Shown here: positions 7,721-16,149 of the stretch, one piece after another
How the letters are laid out: every line of letters starts with the position of its first letter
Position numbering within the stretch: the stretch's first letter is position 1
Assembly: GCA_015295885.1 (NCBI GenBank)
Contig: DVEE01000521.1
Span: 1-27,689, forward strand
Direction of reading: 5' to 3'
Source: Leptolyngbyaceae cyanobacterium M65_K2018_010
GTDB taxonomy: Bacteria > Cyanobacteriota > Cyanobacteriia > Phormidesmidales > Phormidesmidaceae
Length of the DNA stretch: 27,689 nucleotides
Translations under genes and position numbers: made by a program
The notes under the pieces: model-generated
What the model saw: only the letters and a program-made list of their open reading frames with translations
Database searches by the model: none
What the model was told of the DNA's origin: nothing

Positions 7721-8110
7721 TTAGGTAATCAGGGGGCTGATCAGGATACCTATGAAGGCGATTGCCCCTAGCCCCGTGAGGATATAGGCCACTACCAGGG
7801 AGGGAGAATGGCGGGATTGGTAAACCAGGTCGTTGCGTTGAATGCGTCGGAGTTGGTGCTGGTGATCGAGGGCAGCAAACAGCATGGCAAAGGTGCCCAA
7901 AGCCACAAAGGACAGGCCCAATAATCGGGTCAGCCGCAGGGGGTTGACGGCATCGCCTAGGGCTTGATGAATGGCGGCCACAATGCGGTCAATCCCAAAG
8001 CCAAAGCCAATCAGAGCAAGGGAGGTGCGAATCCAGGCCATCAGGGTGCGTTCTTCGGCGGCTCGGTTACGTTCTTTGGCTAGTTCGGTGGCGGGGTTGG
8101 GTGGGGTCAT
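7721..8110 (-). CDS. DUF202 (YidH-like) small membrane protein A, 129 aa
   Basis: The N-terminal signature ELAKERNRAAEERTLMAW followed by IRTSLALIGFGFGIDRI is diagnostic of DUF202/YidH proteins: a charged amphipathic helix running into TM1. Three membrane segments are visible (about residues 27-45, 62-85 and 107-128). DUF202 is also the family of the yeast Vtc1 subunit of the polyphosphate polymerase complex; bacterial members have no proven activity. ATG at 8110, TAA stop side at 7721. It is the first of three paralogues between 7721 and 9098. It runs divergently from paralogue B at 8283 and shares a 172-base upstream region that is G-rich next to this start. No good Shine-Dalgarno site is seen. 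Confidence 0.85.
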   Translation of the reverse strand: MTPPNPATELAKERNRAAEERTLMAWIRTSLALIGFGFGIDRIVAAIHQALGDAVNPLRLTRLLGLSFVALGTFAMLFAALDHQHQLRRIQRNDLVYQSRHSPSLVVAYILTGLGAIAFIGILISPLIT

Positions 8111-8116
8111 GGAGAA

Positions 8117-8149
8117 GGGGATGGGTGAATGGGTGGAGGGGTGGAGGGG
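8117..8149 (+). other. G-rich tract with G-quadruplex potential between two DUF202 genes
   Basis: Five runs of three or four G occur on the plus strand: 8117-8120, 8123-8125, 8131-8133, 8137-8140 region and 8146-8149, with loops of two to five bases. The unit TGGAGGGG occurs twice in tandem. This fits the usual intramolecular G-quadruplex pattern. It begins seven bases upstream of the minus-strand start at 8110, thus on the template strand of that gene. Confidence 0.5.
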
Positions 8150-8282
8150 TTTTAGGTTTTAGATGGGGAAAAGTGGGCTATTCTCAAGGCGAACAGAGGT
8201 GCGAGGGTCTCCAAGGGCCGGTCTAGCCCTCGGGGGCGGCTTCGCCAATCACCATCACCGGCACAGAAGGAGTTTGTAGGCC

Positions 8283-8693
8283 ATGACCAATGCGGTACCT
8301 CAGAATCAGCGGCCCCTCAACCCGACCAACGAATTGGCGAAGGAGCGTAATCGAGCGGCAGCGGAACGAACCATCAACGCCTGGGTGGGGGTGTGCTTGA
8401 GTTTGATGGGTTTTGGGGTTGCCTTTGACCAAATTTTCCGCAGTTTGCGGCGGCGCTTTCCAGAGATGGACCCGGTGATGACGAGGGAAACCGCCACGTT
8501 GATTGGCATGGGGTTTGTGGGGGTAGGGCTGGTGCTGTTGGGGTTTGCGTTGGTTCAGCATCGGTTGGCGATTAAAAGTATTGAACGGCAGGATTATTTG
8601 CTGTTGTCGGTGAGGCAACTAAATCGGGTCGTGGTAGCGGGCATTGTGCTGGTCGGGGTGTCGGGGTTAGTCATCACGTTGCTGTTTTGGTAG
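8283..8693 (+). CDS. DUF202 (YidH-like) small membrane protein B, 136 aa
   Basis: Its N-terminal signature NELAKERNRAAAERTINAW is nearly identical to paralogue A, but the next segment reads VGVCLSLMGFGVAFDQI: the Arg of the usual W(I/V)RTSL is replaced, so a normally conserved charge at the start of TM1 is lost. Two further membrane segments lie near residues 70-92 and 113-135. A strong AGAAGGAG ribosome-binding site ends ten bases before the ATG at 8283, fixing the start. It is oriented opposite to its two paralogues and converges on C with 27 bases between stops. The divergence suggests specialised subunits of a heteromer rather than recent redundant copies; this is inference. Confidence 0.85.
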   Translation: MTNAVPQNQRPLNPTNELAKERNRAAAERTINAWVGVCLSLMGFGVAFDQIFRSLRRRFPEMDPVMTRETATLIGMGFVGVGLVLLGFALVQHRLAIKSIERQDYLLLSVRQLNRVVVAGIVLVGVSGLVITLLFW

Positions 8694-8720
8694 AAGCGGA
8701 CAATCAGACCCTGAAATCGC

Positions 8721-9098
8721 TTATCCCCACACCTGCAAGCCTAGCCATACAAATGCCAGGATGCCGACCGCCAGCACCACCAGGCTAGTGGTGCCACCTA
8801 GGGACCAGCGGGGGGTGTAGCGATATACCGGGGCCTGTAGCCGTTGCATTTCCCCCTGGTAGTCACGGATGGCCAGCACCAGGTTGAAGAGGCCTAGGCC
8901 AATCAACACCAGGCTAAAGCCGTAGGCCCATTCATCGCTATATCCACTGCCAGGGACAATGGCCCAGACGATTTGCTCCACCCCAAGCCCGATCCCGATC
9001 AGGGTGAGGCTGGTACGCACAAAGGACAAGAGGGATCGATCGGCGGCCAGATGATTACGCTCCCGGGCGAGTTCGTCCTGGGGGTTGAAGTCAGTCAT
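8721..9098 (-). CDS. DUF202 (YidH-like) small membrane protein C, 125 aa
   Basis: The signature here is DELARERNHLAADRSLLSF followed by VRTSLTLIGIGLGVEQI, retaining the Arg lost in paralogue B. Three membrane segments are visible (about 24-45, 59-79 and 101-123). The start codon at 9098 overlaps the stop of the upstream MFS gene as ATGA, a classic translational-coupling arrangement, so this subunit is probably made with the transporter. Like A and B, it has no signal peptide or enzymatic motif. Function unknown; a membrane-complex or accessory role to the MFS protein is a reasonable guess from the overlap. Confidence 0.87.
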   Translation of the reverse strand: MTDFNPQDELARERNHLAADRSLLSFVRTSLTLIGIGLGVEQIVWAIVPGSGYSDEWAYGFSLVLIGLGLFNLVLAIRDYQGEMQRLQAPVYRYTPRWSLGGTTSLVVLAVGILAFVWLGLQVWG

Positions 9099-10570
9099 AG
9101 GTCGTTCACCATCTGGGGGAGGGGTGAGGAGGGAGTGGCCGCCTGCGATCGCTCCCAGTCCTGTACCGCTTCTAGGGACTGGCCGGTGGTTTCAATGCGG
9201 AAGCGGTAGGTGAGGGCCGCGGCCAAGACACAGACTAGGGCCAAGCCCACCAGTAACAGCGGAATCCCCCAGGCTGTCGCCAACATGGGCAGTACAAAGG
9301 TGCCCAGTACCGCCCCAGCCTTGGCAAAGGCCGCCGCAAACCCGGCTCCCGTGGCCCGCATGCTAGTGGGAAATACCTCCCCCGATAGCAAAAAGGTGGT
9401 GGCATTGGGGCCGGCGTTCATCATCAGGTTAAACACTAAAAAACCAGCCAACACCAGTCCAGTTTCTGCCCCAGATACCAGCCCAGAGGCAGCCAACAGC
9501 AATAGCCCCACGGCCATGCCCACAAAACCCATCACCTGTAGGCGGATGCGCCCCAGACGCTCCACCAGGGCCACCGCGCCGAGAAACCCCACAATCAAAA
9601 ATACATCCACCAGAGCCGCCCCCCTGGCGGAGTTGATCTGCCGCACCATGAAATCTGTTTCCGTGGAAAGGGCCAGCATGGCGATGATAACCGGGGTAAA
9701 AATACCAATGCCGTAGGTGGCAATGTCCTGCAAAAACCAGGGCACCGCCGCCAGCAGGGTGCTGCGCCGATGGGGCGGGGTAAACAGGGTGGCCAGGGTG
9801 GCCGGTTCCAGGTCTGGGGGGGGTTCCAGGTCGGCGGTGATGACGATAGCTTCGCCCAAAAGCTGACGGGCCGCCACCGAGGCGGCCTCATACTCGCCTC
9901 GATTGATGTAGTATCGGGGGCTCTCTAGGCGGATGCTGAGTCGCAGGGCCGCCACCAGCACCGCCCAGGCCACCCCCACCCCCAGCATCCAGCGCCAGGC
10001 ATACTGCACGGCTAGGGGCTCTGGGTCGGGATACCACACCCCAAAGAGATGGAGGACGACCACCCCCGTCAGCGCCCCCAGCAAGGCCCCCACCGCCTGA
10101 AAGGTAAAGGCTCCGATCACCAGGCGACCCCGATAGCGAGCCGGCACATTTTCGGTGATATAGGCGACGCTGATCGGGTAGTCGGCTCCGATCGCCACCC
10201 CCACCAAAAAGCGAAAGGCAATCAGCGAGGCGGCGTTCCAGGCCAGGGCTGTGCCCGCCGTCGCCACCACAAACAGGATCACATCAACCATCAACATCGG
10301 CTTGCGTCCTACCCGGTCGGTGATGGGCCCCAGGGTTAGGGAGCCGACCAGGGAACCCACCACCGCTGCGGTGGCCACCGCCCCAATGGCAGCGGCATCC
10401 AGGCCAAAATCTTGCTTCAAAAAGGGGATAGCGACCCCGATCACAAAAAAATCAAACCCATCTAGGGCAATCAACCCCGCCGAGAGCAGCCAGAGCAACC
10501 CCATGGTGCGGGTCAAGGGGGCATTGTCCAAACGCTGTTCAAAGGAACCGGGAGGTACGGTGGCGGTCAT
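9095..10570 (-). CDS. Major facilitator superfamily transporter (sugar-porter/phosphate-symporter-like), 491 aa
   Basis: Twelve hydrophobic segments are apparent with a charged central loop. MFS signatures are GPITDRVGRKP (81-91, the loop 2-3 motif), RFLVGVAIGADYP (120-132, motif with the acidic residue typical of SP and PHS members), NVPARYRGR (141-149) and LESPRYY, a variant of the PESPR motif after TM6. A second-half copy VERLGRIR and SGEVFPTSMRATG (matching PARYRGR-type motifs) complete the pattern. Substrate cannot be assigned: sugars, phosphate and aromatic acids are all transported by relatives. The frame opens at a GTG (10663) with an ATG at 10612, but the ATG at 10570 puts TM1 about 22 residues in, as usual, so it is preferred. 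Its stop overlaps the start of DUF202 paralogue C. Confidence 0.88.
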   Translation of the reverse strand: MTATVPPGSFEQRLDNAPLTRTMGLLWLLSAGLIALDGFDFFVIGVAIPFLKQDFGLDAAAIGAVATAAVVGSLVGSLTLGPITDRVGRKPMLMVDVILFVVATAGTALAWNAASLIAFRFLVGVAIGADYPISVAYITENVPARYRGRLVIGAFTFQAVGALLGALTGVVVLHLFGVWYPDPEPLAVQYAWRWMLGVGVAWAVLVAALRLSIRLESPRYYINRGEYEAASVAARQLLGEAIVITADLEPPPDLEPATLATLFTPPHRRSTLLAAVPWFLQDIATYGIGIFTPVIIAMLALSTETDFMVRQINSARGAALVDVFLIVGFLGAVALVERLGRIRLQVMGFVGMAVGLLLLAASGLVSGAETGLVLAGFLVFNLMMNAGPNATTFLLSGEVFPTSMRATGAGFAAAFAKAGAVLGTFVLPMLATAWGIPLLLVGLALVCVLAAALTYRFRIETTGQSLEAVQDWERSQAATPSSPLPQMVNDL

Positions 10571-10688
10571 GGGTCGAACTGCTTGGGCGGAATCGCCGCG
10601 GCTTCTTGCCATTGGAGTCAGCCGGTACTGGCGGCCAGGGGCAGGATTGAGCAATGCCACCACGGTATCCGCTGCTGTGATCTCTATT

Positions 10689-10725
10689 AAGATTAAGCCC
10701 GATGAGTAAGATTAAGCCCGATGAG
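10689..10725. repeat. Tandem direct repeat, 19-bp unit, two copies
   Basis: The unit AAGATTAAGCCCGATGAGT (10689-10707) is repeated at once at 10708-10725, identical over 18 bases. It is placed about 120 bases upstream of the preferred MFS start, in the gap before the gap1 3' end. It could be a regulator site array or simple slippage duplication. Confidence 0.7.
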
Positions 10726-10743
10726 GGGCTAACAGCCCTCACC

Positions 10744-10803
10744 CCAGCCGACTCCTAGGGGCTGGATCGGCGGCAGCTCCAAGGTTAAGGTCTAACCCTG
10801 GAG
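10744..10803 (-). terminator. Two stem-loops downstream of gap1, probable transcription end
   Basis: Immediately after the gap1 stop (minus strand) lies a hairpin of CTCCA/TGGAG and GGTTA/TAACC with one internal mismatch (10777-10803). Next comes CCAGCC/GGCTGG (10744-10765). Neither is followed by a T-run, common in cyanobacteria where intrinsic terminators are weakly defined, so termination is inferred from position and folding only. Confidence 0.45.
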
Positions 10804-10813
10804 CCCCAACCCG

Positions 10814-11866
10814 CTAGACCATAGCCGGAATCTTCACGCCCGACAAAATGCCCTCTTTCTGAGCCATATACAGCATCAGATCGATCACCCGCATGGAGTA
10901 CCCCCACTCATTGTCATACCAGGCCACCACCTTGAAGAAGTTGCTATTCAGGCCAATCCCTGCCCCGGCATCAAAGATGCTGGAATGGGGATCGGTGATG
11001 AAGTCACTAGAAACGACATCGTCTTCGGTGTAGCCGAGAATGCCCTGCATGGGCCCCTCGGCGGCGGCCTTCATGGCGGCACAGATTGCCTCGTAGGAGG
11101 TGGCCTTTTCGGTTTTAAAGGTGAGATCCACCACGGAGACGTTGGGGGTGGGTACCCGGAAGGCCATGCCGGTGAGTTTACCCTTGAGTTCGGGCAGCAC
11201 CAAAGTCACGGCCTTAGCCGCCCCCGTTGAAGAGGGAATAATGTTCTGCCCGGCGCCGCGGCCACCGCGGAAGTCCTTTTTGGAGGGCCCATCCACCGTA
11301 GGTTGTGTCGCCGTTGCCGAGTGAACCGTAGTCATCAACCCTTCGGTGAGCACAAAATTCTCATGGATGACCTTGGTAATGGGGGCCAGGCAGTTCGTGG
11401 TGCAGCTAGCGTTAGATACGATGACATCCTTGGCGGGGTCAAAGGTTTCATGGTTAACGCCAACCACCATGGTATGGACCTTGTCGGGATCCTTGGTGGG
11501 GGCTGAAATGATTACCCGTTTGGCCCCGGCATCAATGTGCTGGTGGGCGGTGTCGAAGGTCGTAAATAGACCCGTCGATTCCACCACATAATCGGCCCCA
11601 AGATCCTTCCAGGGCAGTTCGGAGGGATTGCGCACCGACATGCAGGGCACCTTTTTGCCATCGACGATAATGCCGTCCTCCACCGCTTCGATGGTGCCGT
11701 CGAACCGACCATGGGTAGAGTCGTACTTGAGCAGGTAGGCCAGATTGGCCGGGGGTACCAGGTCGTTAATGCCGACAAATTCAATGTTGGGGTTTTTGAT
11801 TCCACCCCGAAACACTAGCCGGCCAATGCGGCCAAATCCATTGATACCAACTTTGAGGGTTGTCAT
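10814..11866 (-). CDS. gap1: Glyceraldehyde-3-phosphate dehydrogenase, catabolic NAD-type (Gap1-like), 350 aa
   Basis: A complete GAPDH: Rossmann motif INGFGRIGR (8-16), catalytic Cys155 in SNASCTTNC, His182 in TTVHS, and the C-terminal WYDNEWGYS. Asp35 (INDL) together with Pro194 (TVDGPS) are the residues associated with NAD rather than NADP use. Overall sequence matches my memory of cyanobacterial Gap1 (glycolytic) and not Gap2 (Calvin cycle), which has a YTGDQ..LDASH segment where this has ATATQPTVDGPS. The enzyme oxidises glyceraldehyde-3-phosphate to 1,3-bisphosphoglycerate in sugar breakdown, mainly in the dark. An AAGGA ribosome-binding site nine bases ahead supports the ATG at 11866. 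It diverges from the GH15-like gene across a 593-base region. Confidence 0.96.
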   Translation of the reverse strand: MTTLKVGINGFGRIGRLVFRGGIKNPNIEFVGINDLVPPANLAYLLKYDSTHGRFDGTIEAVEDGIIVDGKKVPCMSVRNPSELPWKDLGADYVVESTGLFTTFDTAHQHIDAGAKRVIISAPTKDPDKVHTMVVGVNHETFDPAKDVIVSNASCTTNCLAPITKVIHENFVLTEGLMTTVHSATATQPTVDGPSKKDFRGGRGAGQNIIPSSTGAAKAVTLVLPELKGKLTGMAFRVPTPNVSVVDLTFKTEKATSYEAICAAMKAAAEGPMQGILGYTEDDVVSSDFITDPHSSIFDAGAGIGLNSNFFKVVAWYDNEWGYSMRVIDLMLYMAQKEGILSGVKIPAMV

Positions 11867-12020
11867 GCTGGATAGTCCTTTGCGTAGGTTGACATTCAGG
11901 TTGATAGACAGCTTGTTCTTTCAGGATCAGAGATGGAGATAAACCTTTAGTTAAGCCGTGAGGACTGAACACCTGATGCAGCAACCGTTATCTCTATCCA
12001 AACAAGTGTCTATCTGGCTT

Positions 12021-12120
12021 GGGGATGAACGCCGTCCCCTCTCCAGGTAGGCCAGGTGAGCTGGTGAATGCCGCTAGAGAAGGGGTGAGGTCTTTCCCTA
12101 TGTAACCGGCAAACTTGAGT
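12021..12120. promoter_or_regulatory. Structured leader candidate with mutually exclusive stems between gap1 and the GH15-like gene
   Basis: CCCCTCTC (12036-12043) can pair with GAGAaGGGG (12077-12085, one bulged A), enclosing hairpin CCAG/CTGG (12052-12055 with 12061-12064). The same C-run can instead close GGGGA/TCCCC (12021-12025 with 12035-12039). These helices exclude each other, as in riboswitches or attenuators. On the plus strand, GGTGAAT (12063-12069), AGGGG, TTTCCC and ACCGGCAAACTTGAGTAA (12105-12122 region) loosely recall the c-di-AMP (ydaO/yuaA) riboswitch order, but the match is partial and from memory. Strand is undecided; the region could serve either gene. Confidence 0.35.
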
Positions 12121-12150
12121 AAAGGAGCAGATTTACGCTTTTCTTTCAGA

Positions 12151-12190
12151 GTTGCCTACAGGCTTACGGGAGGAGCCAGCGGGGGGCAAC
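12151..12190. other. Two-tier stem-loop in the gap1/GH15 intergenic region
   Basis: GTTGCC (12151-12156) pairs with GGCAAC (12185-12190), and inside it GGCT (12161-12164) pairs with AGCC (12174-12177). Elsewhere in 11867-12459, TTAACC (12270-12275) and GGTTAA (12304-12309) form a spaced inverted repeat. No coding frame is seen in this 593-base gap. Confidence 0.4.
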
Positions 12191-12375
12191 GACTCCAGGG
12201 GGGAATGGGGCGTTCTACAAAGAAGATTGGATTTATTCCAGGGAGGGAGAAATAAAATTCTGCTGGGATTTAACCTACCCTCGCCCAGAGCAGATTAAAA
12301 CCTGGTTAACTTATCGGTAGGGCAGTTATTCCCATAGCCGCCCGGTGCATTATCATTCTGCAGCTACGCAGCATG

Positions 12376-12400
12376 GCAGAGATCCCTGATCTGCGCTTTT
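12376..12400 (+). terminator. Terminator- or attenuator-like hairpin upstream of the GH15-like gene
   Basis: GCA...GATC (12376-12384) pairs with GATCTGC (12388-12394) with a two-base bulge and loop CCT, followed by GC and four T. It points toward the gene starting at 12460 and could act as an attenuator linked to the folded region upstream. The stem is short (7 bp), so confidence is limited. Confidence 0.35.
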
Positions 12401-12459
12401 ATGGTAGACCCCAGGGTTTTGCCTGTGGCTGGCTAGTGGCCCTATTTCCATAGCACCCC

Positions 12460-15400
12460 ATGTCTTTAGCAGACCTTCAAGAGCAGCTAGACCGCTACTA
12501 TCGCCAAGTCAAGACGGTCATCCTATCCCGCCAGCACCCAATCAGCGGCCTCATGCCAGCCAGTACCGCCGTCAATATCCACGGTAACTATACGGATGCC
12601 TGGGTGCGGGACAATGTTTACAGCATCCTAGCGGTTTGGGGCCTGGCGCTGGCCTATCGACAGCTCGATGATGACCAGGGTCGCACCGTTGAGCTGGAGC
12701 AAAGCGTGGTTAAGCTGATGCGGGGGCTGCTGCTGGCCATGTTGCGGCAGGCCCATAAGGTCGAGCGGTTTAAGGAACGGCAGGATCCCCTGGAAGCCCT
12801 GCACGCCAAGTACGATACCGCTACGGGAACCCCGGTGGTGGGAGATGATGAGTGGGGGCACCTGCAAATCGATGCGACTTCGGTCTACTTGCTGATGCTG
12901 GCCCAGATGACCGCCTCAGGGCTGCAAATTATCTACACCCTGGATGAAGTTAACTTTGTACAAAATTTGGTCTACTACATAGGCCGGGCCTATCGTACCC
13001 CGGACTACGGCATCTGGGAGCGAGGCAACAAGATTAATCATGGCAAGCCCGAACTCAATGCCAGTTCTGTGGGCATGGCCAAGGCCGCCCTGGAGGCCAT
13101 GCGGGGCATGAACCTATTTGGTATGCGGGGGGCCAGGCTTCCACTATCCATGTCCTCACCGACGAAATTGCCCGGGCTCGGATTACCCTGGAATCCCTAT
13201 TGCCCAGGGAGTCGGGATCCAAGGAAGTGGATGCCGCCCTGCTCAGCATAATTGGCTACCCTGCCTTTGCCATTGAGGATGCCGACCTGGTGCGGAGGAC
13301 CCGACAGAAAATTATCGATAAGCTCCAGGGGCGCTACGGGTGCAAGCGGTTTTTGCGGGATGGCCACCAAACTGTGATTGAGGACACCACCCGACTCCAC
13401 TACGAACCGGAAGAGCTGCGCCAGTTTGAGCACATTGAGTGCGAGTGGCCCCTGTTTTTTACCTACCTGTGGTTGGATAGCCTCTTTGCCGGCGATCTGG
13501 ACCAGGGTCGTTTCTATCAGGAGCGTCTGGCTGCCCTCACCATCGATCGCGATGGCCTCGGCCTTTTGCCCGAGCTGTACTACGTGCCCGCCGACAAGCT
13601 GGAACAGGAGCGGGAAAAACCTGGCAGCCAAGTCCGCCTGCCTAACGATAACCTCCCCCTGGTGTGGGCCCAGAGTCTGTATCTATTGGGCCAACTGCTT
13701 CAGGATGGTCTGTTAAAACCCGGCGATCTCGATCCCCTGGGTCGCCACCTGAAAATTGGTGAACACCGCTACCCGGTCGTCCAGATGGCTCTGCTGGCGG
13801 AAGATAAGGCGCTCCAGGAAGAACTCAGTACCTACGGCCTACCCACCCAAAACCTGGAGGAAATTGATCCGGTGCAGGTGTTTCCCGCCACGGAGTTATC
13901 GGCCATCTACGCAGAAATTGGCAAAAATGAACCCCTAGGGTTGAGTGGTCGGCCCATTCGTCGCCTGCGCAGCTTGACCACCTCGCGGGTATTTCGCATT
14001 CAAGGCGAGGTGGTGGTGTTTTTGCCCTCCTTCCTGGATCAACAGCAGTTTTACCTGACCCTCGACTACCACTATCTGGTGGCTCAAATTCGTAGCGAAC
14101 TGGCCTACATCTACGACCACTGGCGCGAACCCGGTCGGCCTACGCTGACCTTGATGCTAACCCATGCCATGTTTCAACTGGGGCATAGGCCCATCCACCA
14201 GTCCCCCCTGATGACGCTGATGAAAGAGTTGATGGGGGGCCGCTGCGACCATGTGCCTGTAAAGATTGGCCCCCTCCACCAGTTGGCCATGACCGCCAGT
14301 CTGGAACGAATCGATAATGTCAACCATTACCAGTTGGGTAGTTCCTCCGTTGGGTATAGTCCCCTGTGGACGGCTTACCTGGGCTTTGAGCCCGATCGCG
14401 GTGGCCCCTTGACCCGGCTGGAAGAGTTTGACCTGGAGCAGGAGACCGACCTGGAGCGCTTGCTCACCCAGCTACGAGCATCGAATAACGCCTACGAGCA
14501 AATTGAACTGCTGAGCACCCTCAAGCACCTGAAAGGGCTGGACTTTAATACGGGCCTGGGCGGACCCAATCAACGGGTGACGGTGGCCGACCTGCTAGAT
14601 GAAACCTACGCCAAGGCCAGCCAACTGGAACAGTGGGATATTCTCCGCCGGGCCGCTGGATTACTGGAAAAGGCTGACATTACCCTGTCTGATGCGGTGA
14701 CCGAACTGCTGGTGCGGCAGAAGCAAATTTCCGTCGGCAAGTCCTACAGCGAAGCTTCTCTGATTACGGAACCGATGGCCCACGGGGAGATTATTGAGAA
14801 GATTCGCACCTTTTGTGGCGACGATGTGCGGGATCATGTGCTGACCCAGGAGATCTTGATTGATTTGAGCCTACTGATTAAGTCGGACCCCACCCTGTTC
14901 AAGGGGCTGCTGACTTTGCGGATTGGCTATTTGTTGTTGTTGATGACCAGTGAACTAGCCCGCGAGCGAGCTATGCCCCAGGATGAAGCCTACGGCCAAC
15001 TGCTGAGTCTCAGTCCCTTTGAAATTAAAACTCGGCTACAGCAAGTGTTGGCTGGGTTCAGCGGGCTCAATCAATCCATCTTTCAGCGCGAGTCGCTGCA
15101 TGTGAAACCTCACACGGCGATTAACTGGCAGGTGATTCCCGACGATTTAGAGCCGTCCGCTGCCACGCCTGAACCCACCCCCCAGGACTGGTGGCGCATG
15201 CGGGTCATCGATGGGGAAATTGCTCGCATTCCGGCGGAATTTTACACCCAGGTGTGGGAGGTCTTGCAGCACACCAAGGGCCTGGTGATCGGCAATAAGT
15301 TTGACCGTAAAAATCGGCTGGATAGCGATCGCATTCTTTCGGAAATGACCCCAGGGGAACAGAACTTCGAGCGTCTGATTAATCACCTGGTGAGTAAAAT

Positions 15401-15707
15401 TCAGGCCCCCGAGTACCGCCATGTGAATTTAGAAGCCCTGCGGGAAATGGGAGAAATCTTTAGGGTTAATCCAGACCTTTACTTTGAAGACTATATCTAC
15501 CTGGATGTGCTGATTGGCCACGCTGTGCGCCTGGGCTGGCTTGACCAACAGCCAGAACGGGCCGATACCTATGAAGCCGACAAGGCGATTGCCTGGCAGG
15601 CCTTCTATCAACTGCCCCCCAGTCAGTGCGCTACCTATATCGCCATGGCCCTTCAGTTCCTCACGGTGCTGGGCGAGCAGCGGGAAGCCATGGACGAGGT
15701 GGCATGA
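12460..15707 (+). CDS. GH15/phosphorylase-kinase-alpha-like protein, interrupted by a single frameshift
   Basis: Two overlapping frames make one protein of about 1082 residues, the size I recall for this cyanobacterial family. Frame 1 runs from ATG 12460 with WVRDNVYSILAVWGLALAYR (residues 48-67), GDDEWGHLQIDATSVYL and GIWERGNKINHGKPELNASS, hallmarks of the glucoamylase-fold domain of phosphorylase kinase alpha/beta. It derails in the six-G run 13127-13132. Adding one G restores GGQASTIHVLTDEIARARIT and joins without a gap to the second frame, whose own first Met is at 13200 (EVDAALLSIIGYPAFAIEDAD, RFLRDGHQTV.ED, LHYEPEEL). The C-terminal region matches the rest of the PhK-like fold. It is either a sequencing or assembly error in a homopolymer, a real inactivating mutation, or slippage. 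The likely role is alpha-glucan binding or regulation; catalysis is unproven. Frame 1 alone ends at 13251. Confidence 0.88.
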
Positions 15708-15881
15708 TTTTACCAAACCTCAAACGGTTATCCAAGCCCGATAGATCTGGGGAGACACTCTAATGATTTCGGCCTAACCCCCGCCACAATCCCTACCAGA
15801 CGGTTCTGTTGTCACCATTGCGGCAACCTGGGCTGAGATGAGGAGTTAGCCCGGTGCCGCGGCGATGGCCGCATTCCCCGC

Positions 15882-16136
15882 CTCAAGTATGGGAACGGAC
15901 GCATCCAGCGGAAAATGCCTACCTTTGAGCAGGGTCAACGGGATGCCATTGTGGCCGATTTAATCGTTTCGATTCTGAATCAACCGTTGCGTGACTACAC
16001 CCGTTCAACCCCAGTCATCCTTCACGTCCCTAACCAAGCCACTATCGAGCCAGATCATGGTTTTTGGATTGAGAATTGGCAGTCCGTGAGTGGCAAAAAA
16101 CGCATCGACCTATCCACAGATCCGCCTCCCGACCTT
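15882..16136 (+). pseudogene. Uma2-family (DUF820) nuclease-fold remnant
   Basis: An open frame carries Uma2-like sequence: KYGNGRIQRKMPTFEQG (15885-15935 region, upstream of the only Met) resembles the family start E.(I/V)(N/D)G.I..K.MP, then RDAIVADLIVSIL, TIEPDHGFWIENWQ and GKKRIDLSTDPPPDL. In intact proteins DPPPDLVIE leads into the PD-(D/E)xK active site; here the frame departs from the family right after PPPDL and stops at 16188-16190 inside the 3' end of the opposite-strand gene. The N-terminal helix is also missing. About 85 of the usual 180-200 residues survive. Uma2 proteins are abundant and often decayed in cyanobacteria. The rest of 15708-16149 holds no other gene I can support. 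Confidence 0.7.
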
Positions 16137-16149
16137 GCCCAACGACCCT

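Noticed and set aside
9210..9716. 168-residue plus-strand frame opposite the MFS gene
   Set aside because: Its Ala/Thr/Pro-rich repetitive content mirrors the codons of the transmembrane gene on the other strand; no start signal or family features.
11990..12040. CGTTCATCC on the minus strand, reminiscent of the glnA (glutamine) riboswitch
   Set aside because: The required GGACGGAAGTAGG-type partner does not follow; the surrounding sequence is just the GGGGA/TCCCC stem.
12076..12115. Partial likeness to the SAM-I riboswitch core (CCCTATG...ACCGGCAA)
   Set aside because: The conserved GGTGCTAA-type element and the kink-turn context are missing, and flanking genes have no methionine or SAM role.
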